Shown one piece after another: positions 10,599 through 22,479 of a stretch of 64,000 bases of DNA. The DNA is from Prosapia bicincta. Lineage: Eukaryota > Arthropoda > Insecta > Hemiptera > Cercopidae. The DNA is taken from the NCBI GenBank assembly GCA_036971475.1, contig JBAIZL010000001.1, positions 141,800,692-141,864,691 on the forward strand. The letters run 5' to 3'. The translations under genes and the position numbers were made by a program. Under the pieces are notes generated by a model. It ran no database searches and was not told where the DNA came from. It saw only the letters and a list, made by a program, of their open reading frames with translations. Numbering within the stretch: the stretch's first letter is position 1; the number at the start of each line of letters is the position of its first letter.

Positions 10599-13014
10599 TA
10601 TTATATAGAGTTTTAGCAGTTGTATGCAAAGAAGTTAGTATTAAAAATTCTATCACACAAAAACTGTGGGTGATAAAAAAAATTCTGACTGCATATTTGA
10701 ATTCAGTGTGAAAAGTTTTTTTAGGATCACATACTTTGTTACATATTACCAAAAATTGTATTTCTCAATGTAATTAATCAAAATTGTTTCAGTTCTATCT
10801 TTTTTTCAACATTGGAAGACTTCAATGTCTTCAACGTTTCAGTTCAGGAAGACTTCAACATTGAGACATCTTTAAAATGCTTCTCATAAAAAGTAAACCT
10901 AAGCATCCCTTTAATTCAAGGGAATCTGTTTCTGCTGCATCTATCTCACATGTCACTGCGTCTTACTGAAATAGTGTATAGTAAAACCTCTTCTTATGGA
11001 CACCATTTTATAGAACTCTTTATTTTACCTTCAAATTTTCAATTCTCAGTAAATGCCTATGAAATTTTAATAAATCTCTCTCAACAACTACATTTTAAAA
11101 TATGTTATATTTGCTCTTTCAGTGATTATTAAAATAAATTTGTTGATTTGTTGTAAAATTGTATGTAGGGAATGAAAAAGTAATATACCTGTAAAAGGAA
11201 AGATTATTTTGTTGGTAGGTATGAATCACCATTTTCCTTTGTGTATATTGTATGGTATGTACATTTAAACTCCCATGCTTACACATTTCAATGCTATAAC
11301 TAACATTGACCTACTAGGGCAGTACTCATGACCTGTTTTCATCCCTGGTTTTTAGTCATTGAGATATATGTGTTAGTATGATAAATAAAATTGGTATATC
11401 AACTACTTAGCCAAAACTTAAATCCAGGTTATCAGCAGTCAACGTGATAAAACTCAATATTTCCATAAATAGTTAAACCGACAAATTTTGAATTGATAAA
11501 TTTTCTTTATGTTTCTTTATGTAAAGGGTTGAAACTTTATTCATTGTGTCACACCATTTTCACAGACAATTTAAAGCCTTTTGATTGTTTTTATTGACTT
11601 CTCTGAATAGTGGTCATCTCCAAACAGGACATTATAGAAATATGGATGAAGTTCACTGTTGGGATATATTACTGTCTTTATAAAGACACCATTTTTTGTT
11701 AGCATGGCGTCAGTAAAAAGTAACTATTGTTTTTAACCGAGAGTCAGCTGTATTGGCACCATTCCAAATGCTTGGTCAAGTGGAAATTATACCACAAGGA
11801 CATTGACTAACTATTCTTTCCCCTATACTACTTTGTACCTTCTTTTTCTATATAGCGCTCACTAAAGTTACCTAATTGTTTTTGTTAGTCTTTGGTTATC
11901 AGATTGTTCACCAAGTACCACAAGTCTTTTGGTCTTCCTAGCAGCAATACCTCATTGAGCCAAAGCAAATGATCTCTCTTCAAAAACTTCTCCTTCAGGC
12001 TGTTAGCTACCAGTTTTATGATCACATTTGTCCATCTCATCTTTGTCACTTCTGTCAGTAGCATCCGTTTGGTACTCTAATATATGATGAATATCAACCG
12101 TTCATAGATTTTTCTTAAAATAATAAAACAAATATCATGTTGAATAAATCATTTTTTTTACTGAAAAAGTGACAAATATACCAAAGATGAATTTTGATCT
12201 TAAATTCTTAATCTCTAGATTACAATCAATTTTTTTAAGGCTAGTTTTTAATTTCATTATGAATCGTAAGGTAATATTATTCTTATGTAATATTTTTTTA
12301 TTGTTTAAAAGTAAATGACAATTATTTTTTAAAATAAATTAAGAAAAGCTAACCTTTAAAACACCTAATACTTGTTATGATAAACTCCAGTGGACTGATG
12401 GTCTAGAAATGTATTAAATACACATTTTGTGTAAGCCCACAAGTATTTTTATGCTCTCATGGTCACTATCTATGTGGAACAGAAATATCACTCTGTTGTT
12501 TAGCATGGTAGTGAAGAAGGGTGTTATGGTGCATAGCCTTCAAGGAAGTATTTCCATCAATTGGTTTAGTAATATAATAACTTGACCCTCTGAATGCATA
12601 CTCTGAATCACATGCAATGGAAGGTTAAATGTCTATATTTGAAATAGACATTTATAATAGTGAAAGAAAAAAGTGAAACTTTCAGGGATTATTCTCCCAG
12701 TGATTTTGCACCATTTGATATATCTAAGAAAAATTGAAATTTTTTGAAAGACAATATTTATTTTAAATATAATAATCTATCTTGATATAGAATCACTAAG
12801 AGAATGGTCCATAACAGTTTCATTGTGTAACTTTTCAAGATTTAGAAGATATAGACATTTAAATCTCATAAATCTATTAACACTGGAAATTTTTTTTTTA
12901 AAAACCCAACAAACCTTGGAAAATACTAACTAAGCTCCATTATTTGGTTACATATTTAAAAAAAATATTGTCCTTATCTTCATTTCCATTTTTATTTTGA
13001 ATTCTTGAATTTTG
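10599..13014. other. No recognisable gene
   Basis: AT-rich sequence between two transposon relics. A minus-strand stretch at about 11880-12060 reads loosely as protein (LLWLNEVLLLGRPKDLWYLV) but I cannot assign it. No ODAD2 exon is expected here because the gene stops at 16697. Confidence 0.4.
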
Positions 13015-13535
13015 TAGTTCGTTACGTTCGGTGAATCTTATTAATCACTTAAACAATAGTTTATAACTATCCGAACTTTTTATTTATTAAATTTGTTAAA
13101 ACTTACTGAGACAGAACGTTTTCAATCACTATGTGCCGATCTTCATCAGTGTCTCTTTTTTGTGTGATATTTTTCTGTTGGGTCTGTATCTAGTTGTATT
13201 ATATTATTATTTATTATCTAGTCATTGATTTTGTCATTTAGGCTGTTTGTATTAATGATTACTGTAGTGTTGCTTTTGTCTGCTGTGGTGAGTGTGATGT
13301 TGTTTAGTTGTGCTTTTTCTTTTATGTTTTCAGCGGTTTTAATTTCATTGCTCATGTTTTTGTTGGTTATGTTTTTCTGTTTGGTAGGGTTTTTTTATGT
13401 CATGTCGAAGTGAGTCTTGGTCTTTGGTGTCGGTTTTTTGTATGGCTGTTTCTGTTTGTTATGTTATTTGGTTTATAATGTAGGTTGTATTTTAGGCCTT
13501 TGTTTATTAAATCCATTTTGTGTTGTGTGAATTTG
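13015..13535 (-). pseudogene. Internally deleted Penelope-like element fragment
   Basis: The segment 13162-13530 is very similar to 41703-42080 on the same strand. Both encode the N-terminal Penelope region before the RT, including ADKG.TTVIINTN- and LINKGLKYNLYY-type motifs, here broken by stops. The end 13004-13090 matches 40386-40480, the 3' end of the same family. The RT and everything after it are missing between them, so this is a deletion derivative. A canonical hammerhead motif (13108-13155) lies between the coding remnant and the 3' end, where Penelope terminal repeats carry such ribozymes. Confidence 0.8.
13108..13155 (-). ncRNA. Canonical hammerhead ribozyme motif (type I)
   Basis: Read on the minus strand from 13155: stem I GAGACA pairs perfectly with UGUCUC at 13113-13108. 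The core is CUGAUGA (13149-13143), then one A, then stem II GAUC/GAUU (13141-13138 with 13127-13124) closing a ten-base loop. GAAA is at 13123-13120. Stem III is the palindrome AACGUU (13120-13115). C17 at 13114 marks cleavage before UGUCUC. Every core base is canonical. A two-pair stem III with palindromic sequence is the form that works better as a dimer in Penelope-type hammerheads. Confidence 0.85.
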
Positions 13536-14035
13536 GTATTAGTTAGGTTAACTGTACGGGGGTACATTTATTTTGGAAATATTTCATACATATTCTGAGA
13601 AATTAGCAAGAAAGTGTTTTCTGACATTTGGAAAATGTTGTTAGGGAAAATTAACACTTTTTTTATATTTTATTATTTTGGAAAATTATCAATTAGGGAT
13701 ATAAATTTATAAAATTGATTTTGAGTATTTAAATTAATTTTGATGTTTACAAATAAAACAAACAACAAGGTTTATCAGTAACAAAAGTAAATAGTAGTGT
13801 CATAAATCCTGTCAAACTAATTGAAAATGTACAGAACATGGCCTAAAACCTACTAAGATGGGTAGGTACTAATCTCATTGTTATAAGTGACAAGGACTTG
13901 ATTTGTGAATGTCCTTCAAAAGCAAGTTTTCAGTTAACAATAGCCTCACTGTAATTGAAACAAAAATAATCTGAGCTCAAGGTCTGTCATTCAGTCATAG
14001 ATATTTGAAAGATGGGAGCAGAGAATCAGCTACAG

Positions 14036-14820
14036 CAGGGATGACCAACTTCCTAACCCTAAAGGACCACTTCACTATTTTCAGTGAAGATGAGGCCCAC
14101 ACAATTAGTTCCACTCATACATCAATAAGCCAAATGTAGGCAATATGTACATCGTATAGTTTGTGTCGTATATATAATAATATGAATCATTAAACTTTAC
14201 ACAAAAATTTTCATATACATTAATATCAAGCTCAATGTACAAAGGATCAAAATAGGTATAATATTTAATCATGGTATTTACGCTTATCAGAACACAGATT
14301 TGTTTAAATTTAAAATCATCCATAAGTATGTAGGCCTACCTACTTCATTTGATGAGAACAATGTGGACGGGCACAATCGTTCAACAGTGAATCTGAATTG
14401 AACACAATCTGAATTGAGTTGGTTTTATCTTTTAGCATATCTTGAAGATGGCTGTCTGTGAATCTGTTGCGGTGAGATGATTTTATAAATTTCATTGTTT
14501 AAAATATGCACTCACAAAGGTATGTGTTTCCAAACGTTGGAAGTATTTTCCTACCAAAGTCACATAGTTGGGATATTTCTCCTTAGGCACTTGACTCAAA
14601 ATGCAGTACCAGTTTCTGACCTTGTCTGAAAAAATGGGTCACTTTGCAAGTTACAGAGCTCTTACTTGGGGTAAGAGCTGTGTTCAACCTATATCCTATA
14701 ATATATTCTGACCTATATTTTTATGTTTTACATTTATTAAAAAAACAATAACCAAATGTTTTTAACATTCCTCTGGGGCCGCATGAAACCAAGTTCTAGG
14801 CCACTAGTTAGCCATCTCTA
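14036..14820. mobile_element. hAT-type MITE with perfect 8-bp target duplication
   Basis: AGCTACAG is present at 14028-14035 and again at 14821-14828, a perfect 8-bp target duplication as made by hAT transposases. The ends are CAGGGATGACCAACT (14036-14050) and, reverse complemented, TAGAGATGGCTAACT (14820-14806), 11 of 15 matching. That fits CAGNG-type hAT termini. The 785-bp interior has no transposase. A 72-codon minus frame at 14105-14323 is unrecognisable. Confidence 0.82.
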
Positions 14821-15738
14821 AGCTACAGGAACAACTAAAAAAAAAAAAATAAATAAATAAAAAACTGTAACTTGGTACAGAAACAACTTGTTCATATTTG
14901 AGCTTAAATCCAGAATAACTCCTACCCAATTACAGTGTACTGTATCTTAGAAAGACTGTAACATGTGATTAATTTTACAGGTGCCTTTAGGGTGCATATT
15001 AACTGAACTTTGTTCGCATTTACCTTCTAACTCTTATATTACAGTGTTTTTCATTATATACAAGTGTATAGACTCTATTATTTAGTGTTCTGTTTTCTTC
15101 AAAACTTGATTTGTACAATTTAAAATGAAAACTGTGTGAACATTTTAAAATGAATATCAACAGTGTTAATTATATTTTCATAAATTTTTGTCAAATATTT
15201 CATTAAATTCAATATACTGTTTTAAGCTTAAACATTTGTGGGTAAAACTGCAATGGAGAATGATGGTCTTTTATTAAAAAAAAATGAATTGGATTTTAAA
15301 CATAGTATATAATAAGACATAATGGAGAAACAGATTTTTCAGATCAGAATGCAAATGAAAATTATAACAGATATTATTATCCTTAAATGTTTTGGTAACA
15401 ACCCTGCAGTGGGCTTGGTGTCAAAATTATAAGGGTGTGAAAAATAAGTTTAAAAATAAATTCTGTCCAGTTTCACCTCTTCTGTTACTTTTAACAGTTG
15501 GGCTAAACATTAGTGGGAAAAGATAGGAAAATATTAATGATTTAAAACATTACAAAAATTTACCTATTTTAGTTTTGAGTGCAAAAATAACAGTAAATTT
15601 GAAATTTAATTTTAGGACAAAATTATACTCAGAAAACTTTTTAACTTGTAGTAATTTTGTTTTTGCATTTGTCGGGTTTCAACAATAATGTTTAAAAACA
15701 GACTTCACTGTGAGGAAGCTGAGATCAAAATGAAGAAA

Positions 15739-15892
15739 TTGAGCTATACTAGGATTTTCTCCAAAGGTATTAGGATCTCCCACTCCCCTCCCTTTGCCTG
15801 TCTTCAAATTGAAGCTCCAAAATTCACCGACATAGTATTATAAGTACGTTAAAGTGTAAGTGATGAGTGAATAGAAGAAAACAGTGTTATAA

Positions 15893-15930
<38 letters not shown>

Positions 15931-16274
15931 GATACATGTTGTTTGGAATATTTGATTCTGACTATGATATTTGAATTATATATTGGTGTCCAATATTTGA
16001 ATATTTAACCTTAGGATAGTGTATATCTTCTACATTTGGATATTTTACAGTCATGTAGGTAGCTCCCGTAAGGGCCTGCTACAAGATATTGAAATGCTCC
16101 CCTATCTCTCAGCTTCAGTGACCCCTCTCCCTTCTTCATCCCTTATCTACTGATATCTGTGTTTTACTCTCAGATTATTATGTCCTGAATTTTGGAGCTT
16201 CAATCGAAGGACAGAGAAAAGGGAGTGGAGTGCGAGATGCTGATATCCTTGGAGAAAATCCTAGTATTGCTCAA
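15739..16274. mobile_element. Long-TIR non-autonomous DNA element
   Basis: About 95 bp at 15739-15835 recurs inverted at 16183-16274. Shared blocks are TATACTAGGATTTTCTCCAA, a CCACTCCCTTT-type block and TTGAAGCTCCAAAATTCA. The arms differ by scattered substitutions, so the insertion is old. Between them is an (AT)n run at 15897-15924. I see no coding capacity and cannot name the superfamily. Confidence 0.7.
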
Positions 16275-16696
16275 TACTTTTTCCATGTTTTCTTAATTTT
16301 ATAACAAAAATAATTAAAACAAAAATTATTTAAAAAAAAATTATTTATAGCCTACTAGTGACTGGATTAATAATCCACCCTCAGTTGAAAAGTTGTCTAA
16401 CCACAATAGAATATGTGATGTAATAAACCTCAGTAATGAAAGTAACTAAAAGATTAAATAATCTATACTATAACTATAACAATAAGTTAAATTAAAAAGT
16501 TATTATTAAAGAGGTTTAGATTAATCAAGGAAATATATGCAAATAAATTTTAATAATTAATTTTAATTTTGGCTTTATCAGGTACAATCATTTTAGTAAA
16601 ATAATGTTTTACAGTTTTCATAATTTCACAATATTTGAATTTAATTTATATTTACTTTTACTAATAAACATATTTTGAGAAACCGATTATGTTTTT

Positions 16697-16852
16697 TTAG
16701 TTATAGTTCTTAAATTTATTTTTAGGAGATGGTAACTGACCTCGGTATTTGACCTTGTCTGCTGCTAAGGCCAGTCGTCTGATATTACTCAGACATCCTG
16801 CAGCAGCTTCTTGAAGCTCCAAGTCTTCAGATCCTGCAGCTTCTAGTAGAAA
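16697..16852 (-). CDS. ODAD2: ODAD2/ARMC4, terminal coding exon
   Basis: This is the last of seven exons visible. The acceptor AG is at 16853-16854 (minus strand, after a T-rich tract), the exon starts in phase 0 and the stop TAA is at 16697-16699, giving 51 codons. It begins [20 protein letters not shown] and continues [17 protein letters not shown], the highly conserved end of ARMC4, where vertebrate proteins stop soon after the equivalent of KYR. Here the protein runs about 14 residues further ([14 protein letters not shown]). The encoded helix pair is the last armadillo repeat of the outer-dynein-arm docking complex subunit. Confidence 0.95.
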   Translation of the reverse strand, partial: FLLEAAGSEDLELQEAAAGCLSNIRRLALAADKVKYRGQLPSPKNKFKNYN

Positions 16853-17099
16853 CTAAAAAAAAATTGCTAAAATAAAACTCTCTAAAGATACAATATCTAG
16901 AATAAAAGTAATGTTCTACTTTATATAATTTATAAACATATAAATCTCTGTTACAGTATCCTTAAAACCTTCTCTTTTTATTCATACTTTTATTTTTCTG
17001 CTTTTTGTTTCACAACATTAACATCTTGTATAATTACTACCCGCTCATTTAATTATATATATTTTTTTCTGTTGCTTTTGTTCTAGTTTCTGATTCCTT

Positions 17100-17465
17100 T
17101 TTGTAAATTTCGACTTCTTATGTGAAAACTTCCAGAATCTTTTTTGGTTATTCTTTTTCCTCCTGTCAACTTTTTTCAGCAGCATCATTTTCCAACTCTA
17201 CTTTTTCTCTATCTTTTTCTTGCTCCAGCTCCTACAGTTTACTGAATTCTATTTTTTTATTGTTCAATTTTTGCTCTGCTTTTGCTTTTTCGAACCTGAA
17301 TCACCTCTCTATTTCTTCATTTTCTCTTTTCCCCCCTTTTTTTCAAGTCCTTTTTTTCTTTTTTCTTTTTCATTTTGGTATTCCTTCTTTCTTCCTCTCT
17401 TTTCTTCCAGCTTTGTTTTCTAATTCCTTTTTTTTATTTTCCTGTTTTTTCAGTTTTCAGGAACA
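17100..17465. repeat. Strand-asymmetric pyrimidine-rich tract
   Basis: The plus strand is dominated by T and C over about 360 bp, with the minus strand correspondingly A/G-rich. The minus strand reads as broken Lys/Glu-rich pieces, so it may be an eroded coiled-coil coding repeat such as a gag. I cannot show this. It lies in the last ODAD2 intron. Confidence 0.55.
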
Positions 17466-17599
17466 CTAATGATTTATCCAGACTGAATAAATTTGACTAG
17501 ATTATATTATGTCCAGTTAGACATTGGAAATTCCACTGTAATATACCATGTTTAATTAAATGGACATGTTCATAAGGAGATGTTTTACCATATATGTTT

Positions 17600-17775
17600 C
17601 ACTAAACACTTTTAAATGTTTATAAACTTGCCTATAGTAGCACTTACTTATGTTTGTTGAGGACGGCCGCCAAAACGGCGTACATTTAAGTAAGTGCTAC
17701 TATAGGCGAGTTTATAAACATTTAAAAGTGTTTAGTGATAACTAGTAGCTCACGTGAAGATGGAATCAACAAATA
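17600..17775. repeat. Foldback copy of hammerhead-bearing dispersed repeat
   Basis: GCCTATAGTAGCACTTACTTA at 17631-17651 recurs inverted at 17688-17708, and TTTATAAAC arms extend the hairpin outwards. The centre holds GTTGAGGACGGCCGCC (17655-17670), the stem III and stem I side of the variant hammerhead seen at 43168-43209. The rest of the core is deleted. The right flank carries the family's AACTAGTAGCTCACG and GATGGAATCAACAAATAC end. Confidence 0.7.
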
Positions 17776-19768
17776 CATATATGTTTATTATTTGATGTAT
17801 AAGTAGCAGGATCTGCTATGGTTGGAAAGGGAAAATAAATTTTAACAAACAAATTAAAATTTTCTTTGAACTTTTTGAAATAGGACTAATAAAGTTTCAT
17901 CACAAAAAAAACTCTATTTTGATTATAACATGTTGGTGCCAAAACCTCGAAATTACAACAAAGTGAAGAAACGATATGGTAGAGGTTGAAATGTAGGTAT
18001 AAAAACATTTAATGTGTTTAAACCACAGAATAAAAATGAAAAATGAAACTGGCTTAGGAAGATCAGAAAGATAATACACTTTATTAAGCTTTAATAAGTT
18101 TTCATTAAACTGGTTTGGATGATTTTATAACAACAAAGCTTATTTTACACTGATCTTTTAAAACTAGTTCATTCTACTTTTGAAATTTCTCTGAAGGTAA
18201 CCCCACTAAAACTGAAATTGATTTTCTAAAATTTTACATTAGATTTATAATTTTACACACACATCATGAACACCTAAATCACTATATGTATACAATTATT
18301 TGGGCTTGCAATGAGCCTTTATTTTGTGCTCCAGTACAAACAGTTGTGTACCCCTTTTTAGGACAATAAAGGATAACATATTTTTTATATAACTTGTTCC
18401 CAGAGGAATGTTCAAGAAATCCTTGGTTAATTGGTCTGCTTCTGTTTTATTTTATTTTTTGCAGGTGTATTTTTTATGTCATACTGAAATTTTCTCTTAT
18501 ACACTTTAACATACTGTATATTAGTATGTAAACACTTGCTAACAATAGCACCTATTGTTTTCTAAATTTGGACAGTAGTTTTAGGAGAAGTCCCATTATT
18601 AACTTGGACTATAAATGACTTCTCATTATTTAAGGATATGATTAGCGAGAATATGTATTACAAATTTTGTGTGTAATGACATGAAATAGTTTTAAAGATT
18701 ATAATGTAACTAACTGTTGAGTATGTGTGTTGGGAGTAATTTGAAATGTTTGTATATTTCTTAAAGTTCAGTTGTTATTTTTTTAGTTTAGACAGAATTT
18801 TTAAATTTAATGTGATTGTTGTGGTTTCTAGAAATAAGGTACTCAGCATAGTTTCAGTGAATAATTTGTGAATCCTTTTATTCTCGGTTTTTGTTAAATC
18901 GTGTGAAATAAGTTTCCTGATTTGTCCATCTAACTGGAGCATTGTTAAATAATATATAGTAGGGGAATTACATAACTATGATTTTATTTGTTATATTTAA
19001 ATTAAGTTTAAGTTTTTGTTGAGGTTTATTATTATTTATGGTTATAACCATAAAAAGAAACGATGTCAATAATTACAACAAAATAAATACTGCTTGCAAC
19101 ATGTACAATTAGTTTGCTTTTCTAATTTCTTTTTTTTTAGTTTGGTCTTTAGACTGGAAGTTTGGACATCTTCTGTGAAAAAATATAACCAAGAAATTAC
19201 ATAAATTGCAAATCAAGTATTTATTAAAGAAAATGGGAAAGTTGCTTGTTGTAATCATTTTGAACTTGTTAATTAAACTGCAGTAGAGTGTCAGCTTCGT
19301 AAATGAAACGATTGTTTTGAAACGTGTCAGTAAGTAACTTCAAAAGTATTCACTTAGCTACAGAATAATTACCATACTTATAGATATGGAAAGTTAGAGA
19401 CACAATTAATTTCATAAAAAATTAATTTTATATTAAACTATTAATATTATATTAAACTATTCTTGTATTGTTTATAACTTCCTCATTTTATAAAAACATT
19501 CTGAATTTTTTATTGTTTTTTAAAAACATGTTCTAATATTTAGGGAAATTTATTTACATATATACGAATATAACTATGTGTTCAGTAGATATTTAGTACT
19601 GTCTAGAAAAAATCATGAAAAATAAATATTTGTGTTCAGAATCTTTCCTTTACTTTTGGGTTTCACTATATTACTTTTTTTAAATCTAATCAAAACAAAT
19701 AATAAAATATTCAGTGGTCTACTTGTAAGAGTATACATATATGTACATAATTTAACAAATGTACTTAC
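17776..19768. other. ODAD2 intron sequence
   Basis: Non-coding part of the 2916-bp intron between the last two exons. It is AT-rich, and I see no further element ends or exons. Confidence 0.6.
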
Positions 19769-19990
19769 AGGTACAACTCCACTCTGATGTAGTGTAATAC
19801 AATTGAAAGGATCTGCGGAAAGATTGCACAATGCAAACGTAGTAGTACGTTGTACAGCTTTACTTGTACTTTCCATGTATTTAACAATGGATGGCACTGC
19901 ACCAAGGCGACCTAACTCAAAACAGTTGCTGCCCCATTTACAGCAGTTAGCAATCGCAGAGGATAGATGCTCTTTAACAAAGTCGTCATC
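19769..19990 (-). CDS. ODAD2: ODAD2/ARMC4, internal coding exon (74 codons)
   Basis: Acceptor AG at 19991-19992 and donor GTAAGT at 19768-19763 on the minus strand bound exactly 74 codons in phase 0. It reads DDDFVKEHLSSAIANCCKWG, then LGAVPSIVKYMES, AVQRTTTFALCNLS and DPFNCITLHQSGVVP. This covers one and a half armadillo repeats and aligns residue for residue with the ARMC4 segment around AISRCCMWG and NCITMHENG. The adjoining exons continue without gap: the upstream exon ends LVNLVNI and the downstream one begins FLLEAAG. Confidence 0.95.
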
Positions 19991-22043
19991 CTGTTACAAA
20001 AATATTTTATCATATTGAACTTTAAGAACAATATTTAATAAAAGTAATATAATCTCATGTTTGAAATTTTCTCTAAAAGTTTAATTTTATTTTAATTTAT
20101 TTACATATGTTTACAGATCTTATGCACTTGTACAGTATATTTTTTGAGTATGATGCAAAACTCCAAAATGCATTAAATAAAAAATTTTGTTATTAAATAT
20201 AATTGTCAATAACATATGCCTAAAAATTGACACTAGACAATTCAAATCGTAGTAACTACAAATTCTGGCTGGAACTGGAATTAATAAATAAATTTTTATA
20301 ACGGCGGAAAATGAAAAATAATTATAGTAATTCAAGGAGGAAAAATTGCACAGTCAAGTATAACTTTTTTATTTGGGGAAACTCCTTACATACTAAACTC
20401 CAAATTTTATAAAAAATATTCAAACTATACTCATTAAACAGGAATACAGTCCTAATAATAAAAAAATGATGAATATAACAGGTCTAAACGGCTAATACTA
20501 CAATAATATTAAAATTGACCAATACAAATATGAATAACACATCTAAACTATTATTCTTTCATTGCTAAAGTACAATTTTACCCTTCTAACCATTACCTTT
20601 GGAAATTCCTTATAATTAGTTCTGTTAATTAAGGATATTCGGGAATTTATATTTGATAGATATTTACACTAATTTTATTTATTTGATTTCATCAAAAGAA
20701 CTGTTAAAAATTTTTAAAAATTAATTTCAAATTCAAGAAACTTTTTTTACTGATTACTGAAACAGGAAGTGTTAGTTGAATTTCATTACCACAGTAGTTT
20801 TATGATCTAAACAAGTTATACTATTTGCACATAAATAATTTAAAATATCAAAAGGGTTCATGGAATGCTATATACAGTAAATCAATATTTTTTTCTATAT
20901 CGAGACATTTATATCAAAATCATCTTCAAAAAACGAGTAGTGTAACCTCAATCATTTTTCAACACAATTTTAAAAAGGCATAATCATTTAATGTGTTTCT
21001 GTTACTGAATTATAAGAATACGTGTGTGATCTGCAATTGGTGGTGCATTTGAGTGTTCAGGTAGTTGCAAAGCCCAAATTGACCTTTACAAAATGTCAGT
21101 AATTTTATAAAATAGGTATTTAGGCCAAATCGCTTAGAATTTCAAGAATTTTAACAAGTAAAATAAAAAGTAGTAAAAAACGGAGGTATAAAAGTGGTTA
21201 AAGGAAGTGAGGTAATTGGTAAGGTCTGCATGACAGTGTAGGACACGTTTTTATTAGGCAATGCCGGGTACTAACAAAAAGTATTTTTAGTAGTTGAAAT
21301 TTCTATTATTAGATGCTTCTAAAATGGCAATGATCATTGTACACGATTGAATGGTACAAATTCCAGTGCACTCCACATTATAGCACTGCATGTCTCTATG
21401 TGCACTGCATTATTGTTGAACAAAGAGGTATGAACCACAACAAATTAATAATTTAAAAAATAACATTTTAATAATTATGTTATTTTGATATTAATGATAA
21501 CATATTTAAAGGATTGACTTTCTCTTGTAAATTCTAACTACAATATTGATGAGTGCAAACTACAAGACAATACAGACTGGGTAATATTGGAATAGCAGTA
21601 CCAAGCATTCTAATTCAAGTAACAAGTACCAAGTACTGACTCACAGCATTGAACAATCTGCTGACCTAGTGCAAAATGCCTCTGGTGAAAAATATCAGTA
21701 ACTAGTGGTTTGATAATACCAAAAGTGTAAGAAGTACCAGTTTTTAATTATATATATATATATATATATACTCACCTTACAGCAATTAATAATTTCAATA
21801 ATTTTTGAAACACTTACAGGCACAAAACATTTTTGAACGCACTAGGTATTGCATTATCATTATTTAGGTACATTTGTTGCAAGGAACCTTCAGTAGTGGT
21901 ATGGAGTAGCTCTACCTATTGAGAGGTTTTTGGCATCCTCGGGATACACCAATGAAATATAACACTACTGTCAAGACTTATTTCCGTAATATATATATAT
22001 ATATTTTTTTTTAGGTTAGTTTTGGTTGGTAAAGATTATTTAT
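19991..22043. other. ODAD2 intron sequence, left part
   Basis: Part of the 10059-bp intron. AT-rich and non-coding, with a short (TA)n run at 21748-21771. Nothing else is identifiable. Confidence 0.6.
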
Positions 22044-22384
22044 ATTTTTTGGACTAGGAGACTGACAGACTTACCTTGGTAAGAGTCCACTCTGTAGTCT
22101 TGAAATAGAAACACATAAAAGCACTTAAACAATGATATATTTCAACCACACAGTGGTCTTTGTCAATTGAAGAGAAAACACAAAAAGAAATATGAGAGAA
22201 TGAAATAAGAGAATGTAATACAATTATTACAATTATTTTATTTCATTCTCTCATATTTCTTTTTGTGTTTTCTCTTCGATTGACAAAGACCACTGTGTGG
22301 TTGAAATATATCATTGTTTAAGTGCTTTTATGTGTTTCTATTTCAAGACTACAGAGTGGACTCCAGTCTCCTAGTTCAAAAAAT
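22044..22384. repeat. Near-perfect foldback palindrome
   Basis: Arms of roughly 150 bp (22044-22208 and 22225-22384) are nearly exact inverted copies around a short centre near 22216. The left arm has a small extra block at about 22068-22087. Each arm carries GACAAAGACCACTGTGTGGT in one orientation, then TGAAATATATC. This resembles part of the hammerhead-like plan seen elsewhere in the window (UUGACAA, stem II ACCAC/GUGGU, GAAA, palindrome AUAUAU, C), although stem I does not pair well. Confidence 0.8.
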
Positions 22385-22479
22385 CTATATATATATATAT
22401 ATATAATCTGTCTATACATCTAAGACAGATAAATTTACAATAGGATGTTCCTATAAGTATTCTTTGCCAAAGACATGAG

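Noticed and set aside
17122..17469. 115-codon Ser/Phe-rich plus-strand frame
   Set aside because: Arises from a pyrimidine-rich tract. No signal peptide context, homology or splice evidence.
19803..20018. 71-codon plus-strand frame over the ODAD2 exon
   Set aside because: Antisense shadow of a confirmed exon with correct splice sites on the other strand.
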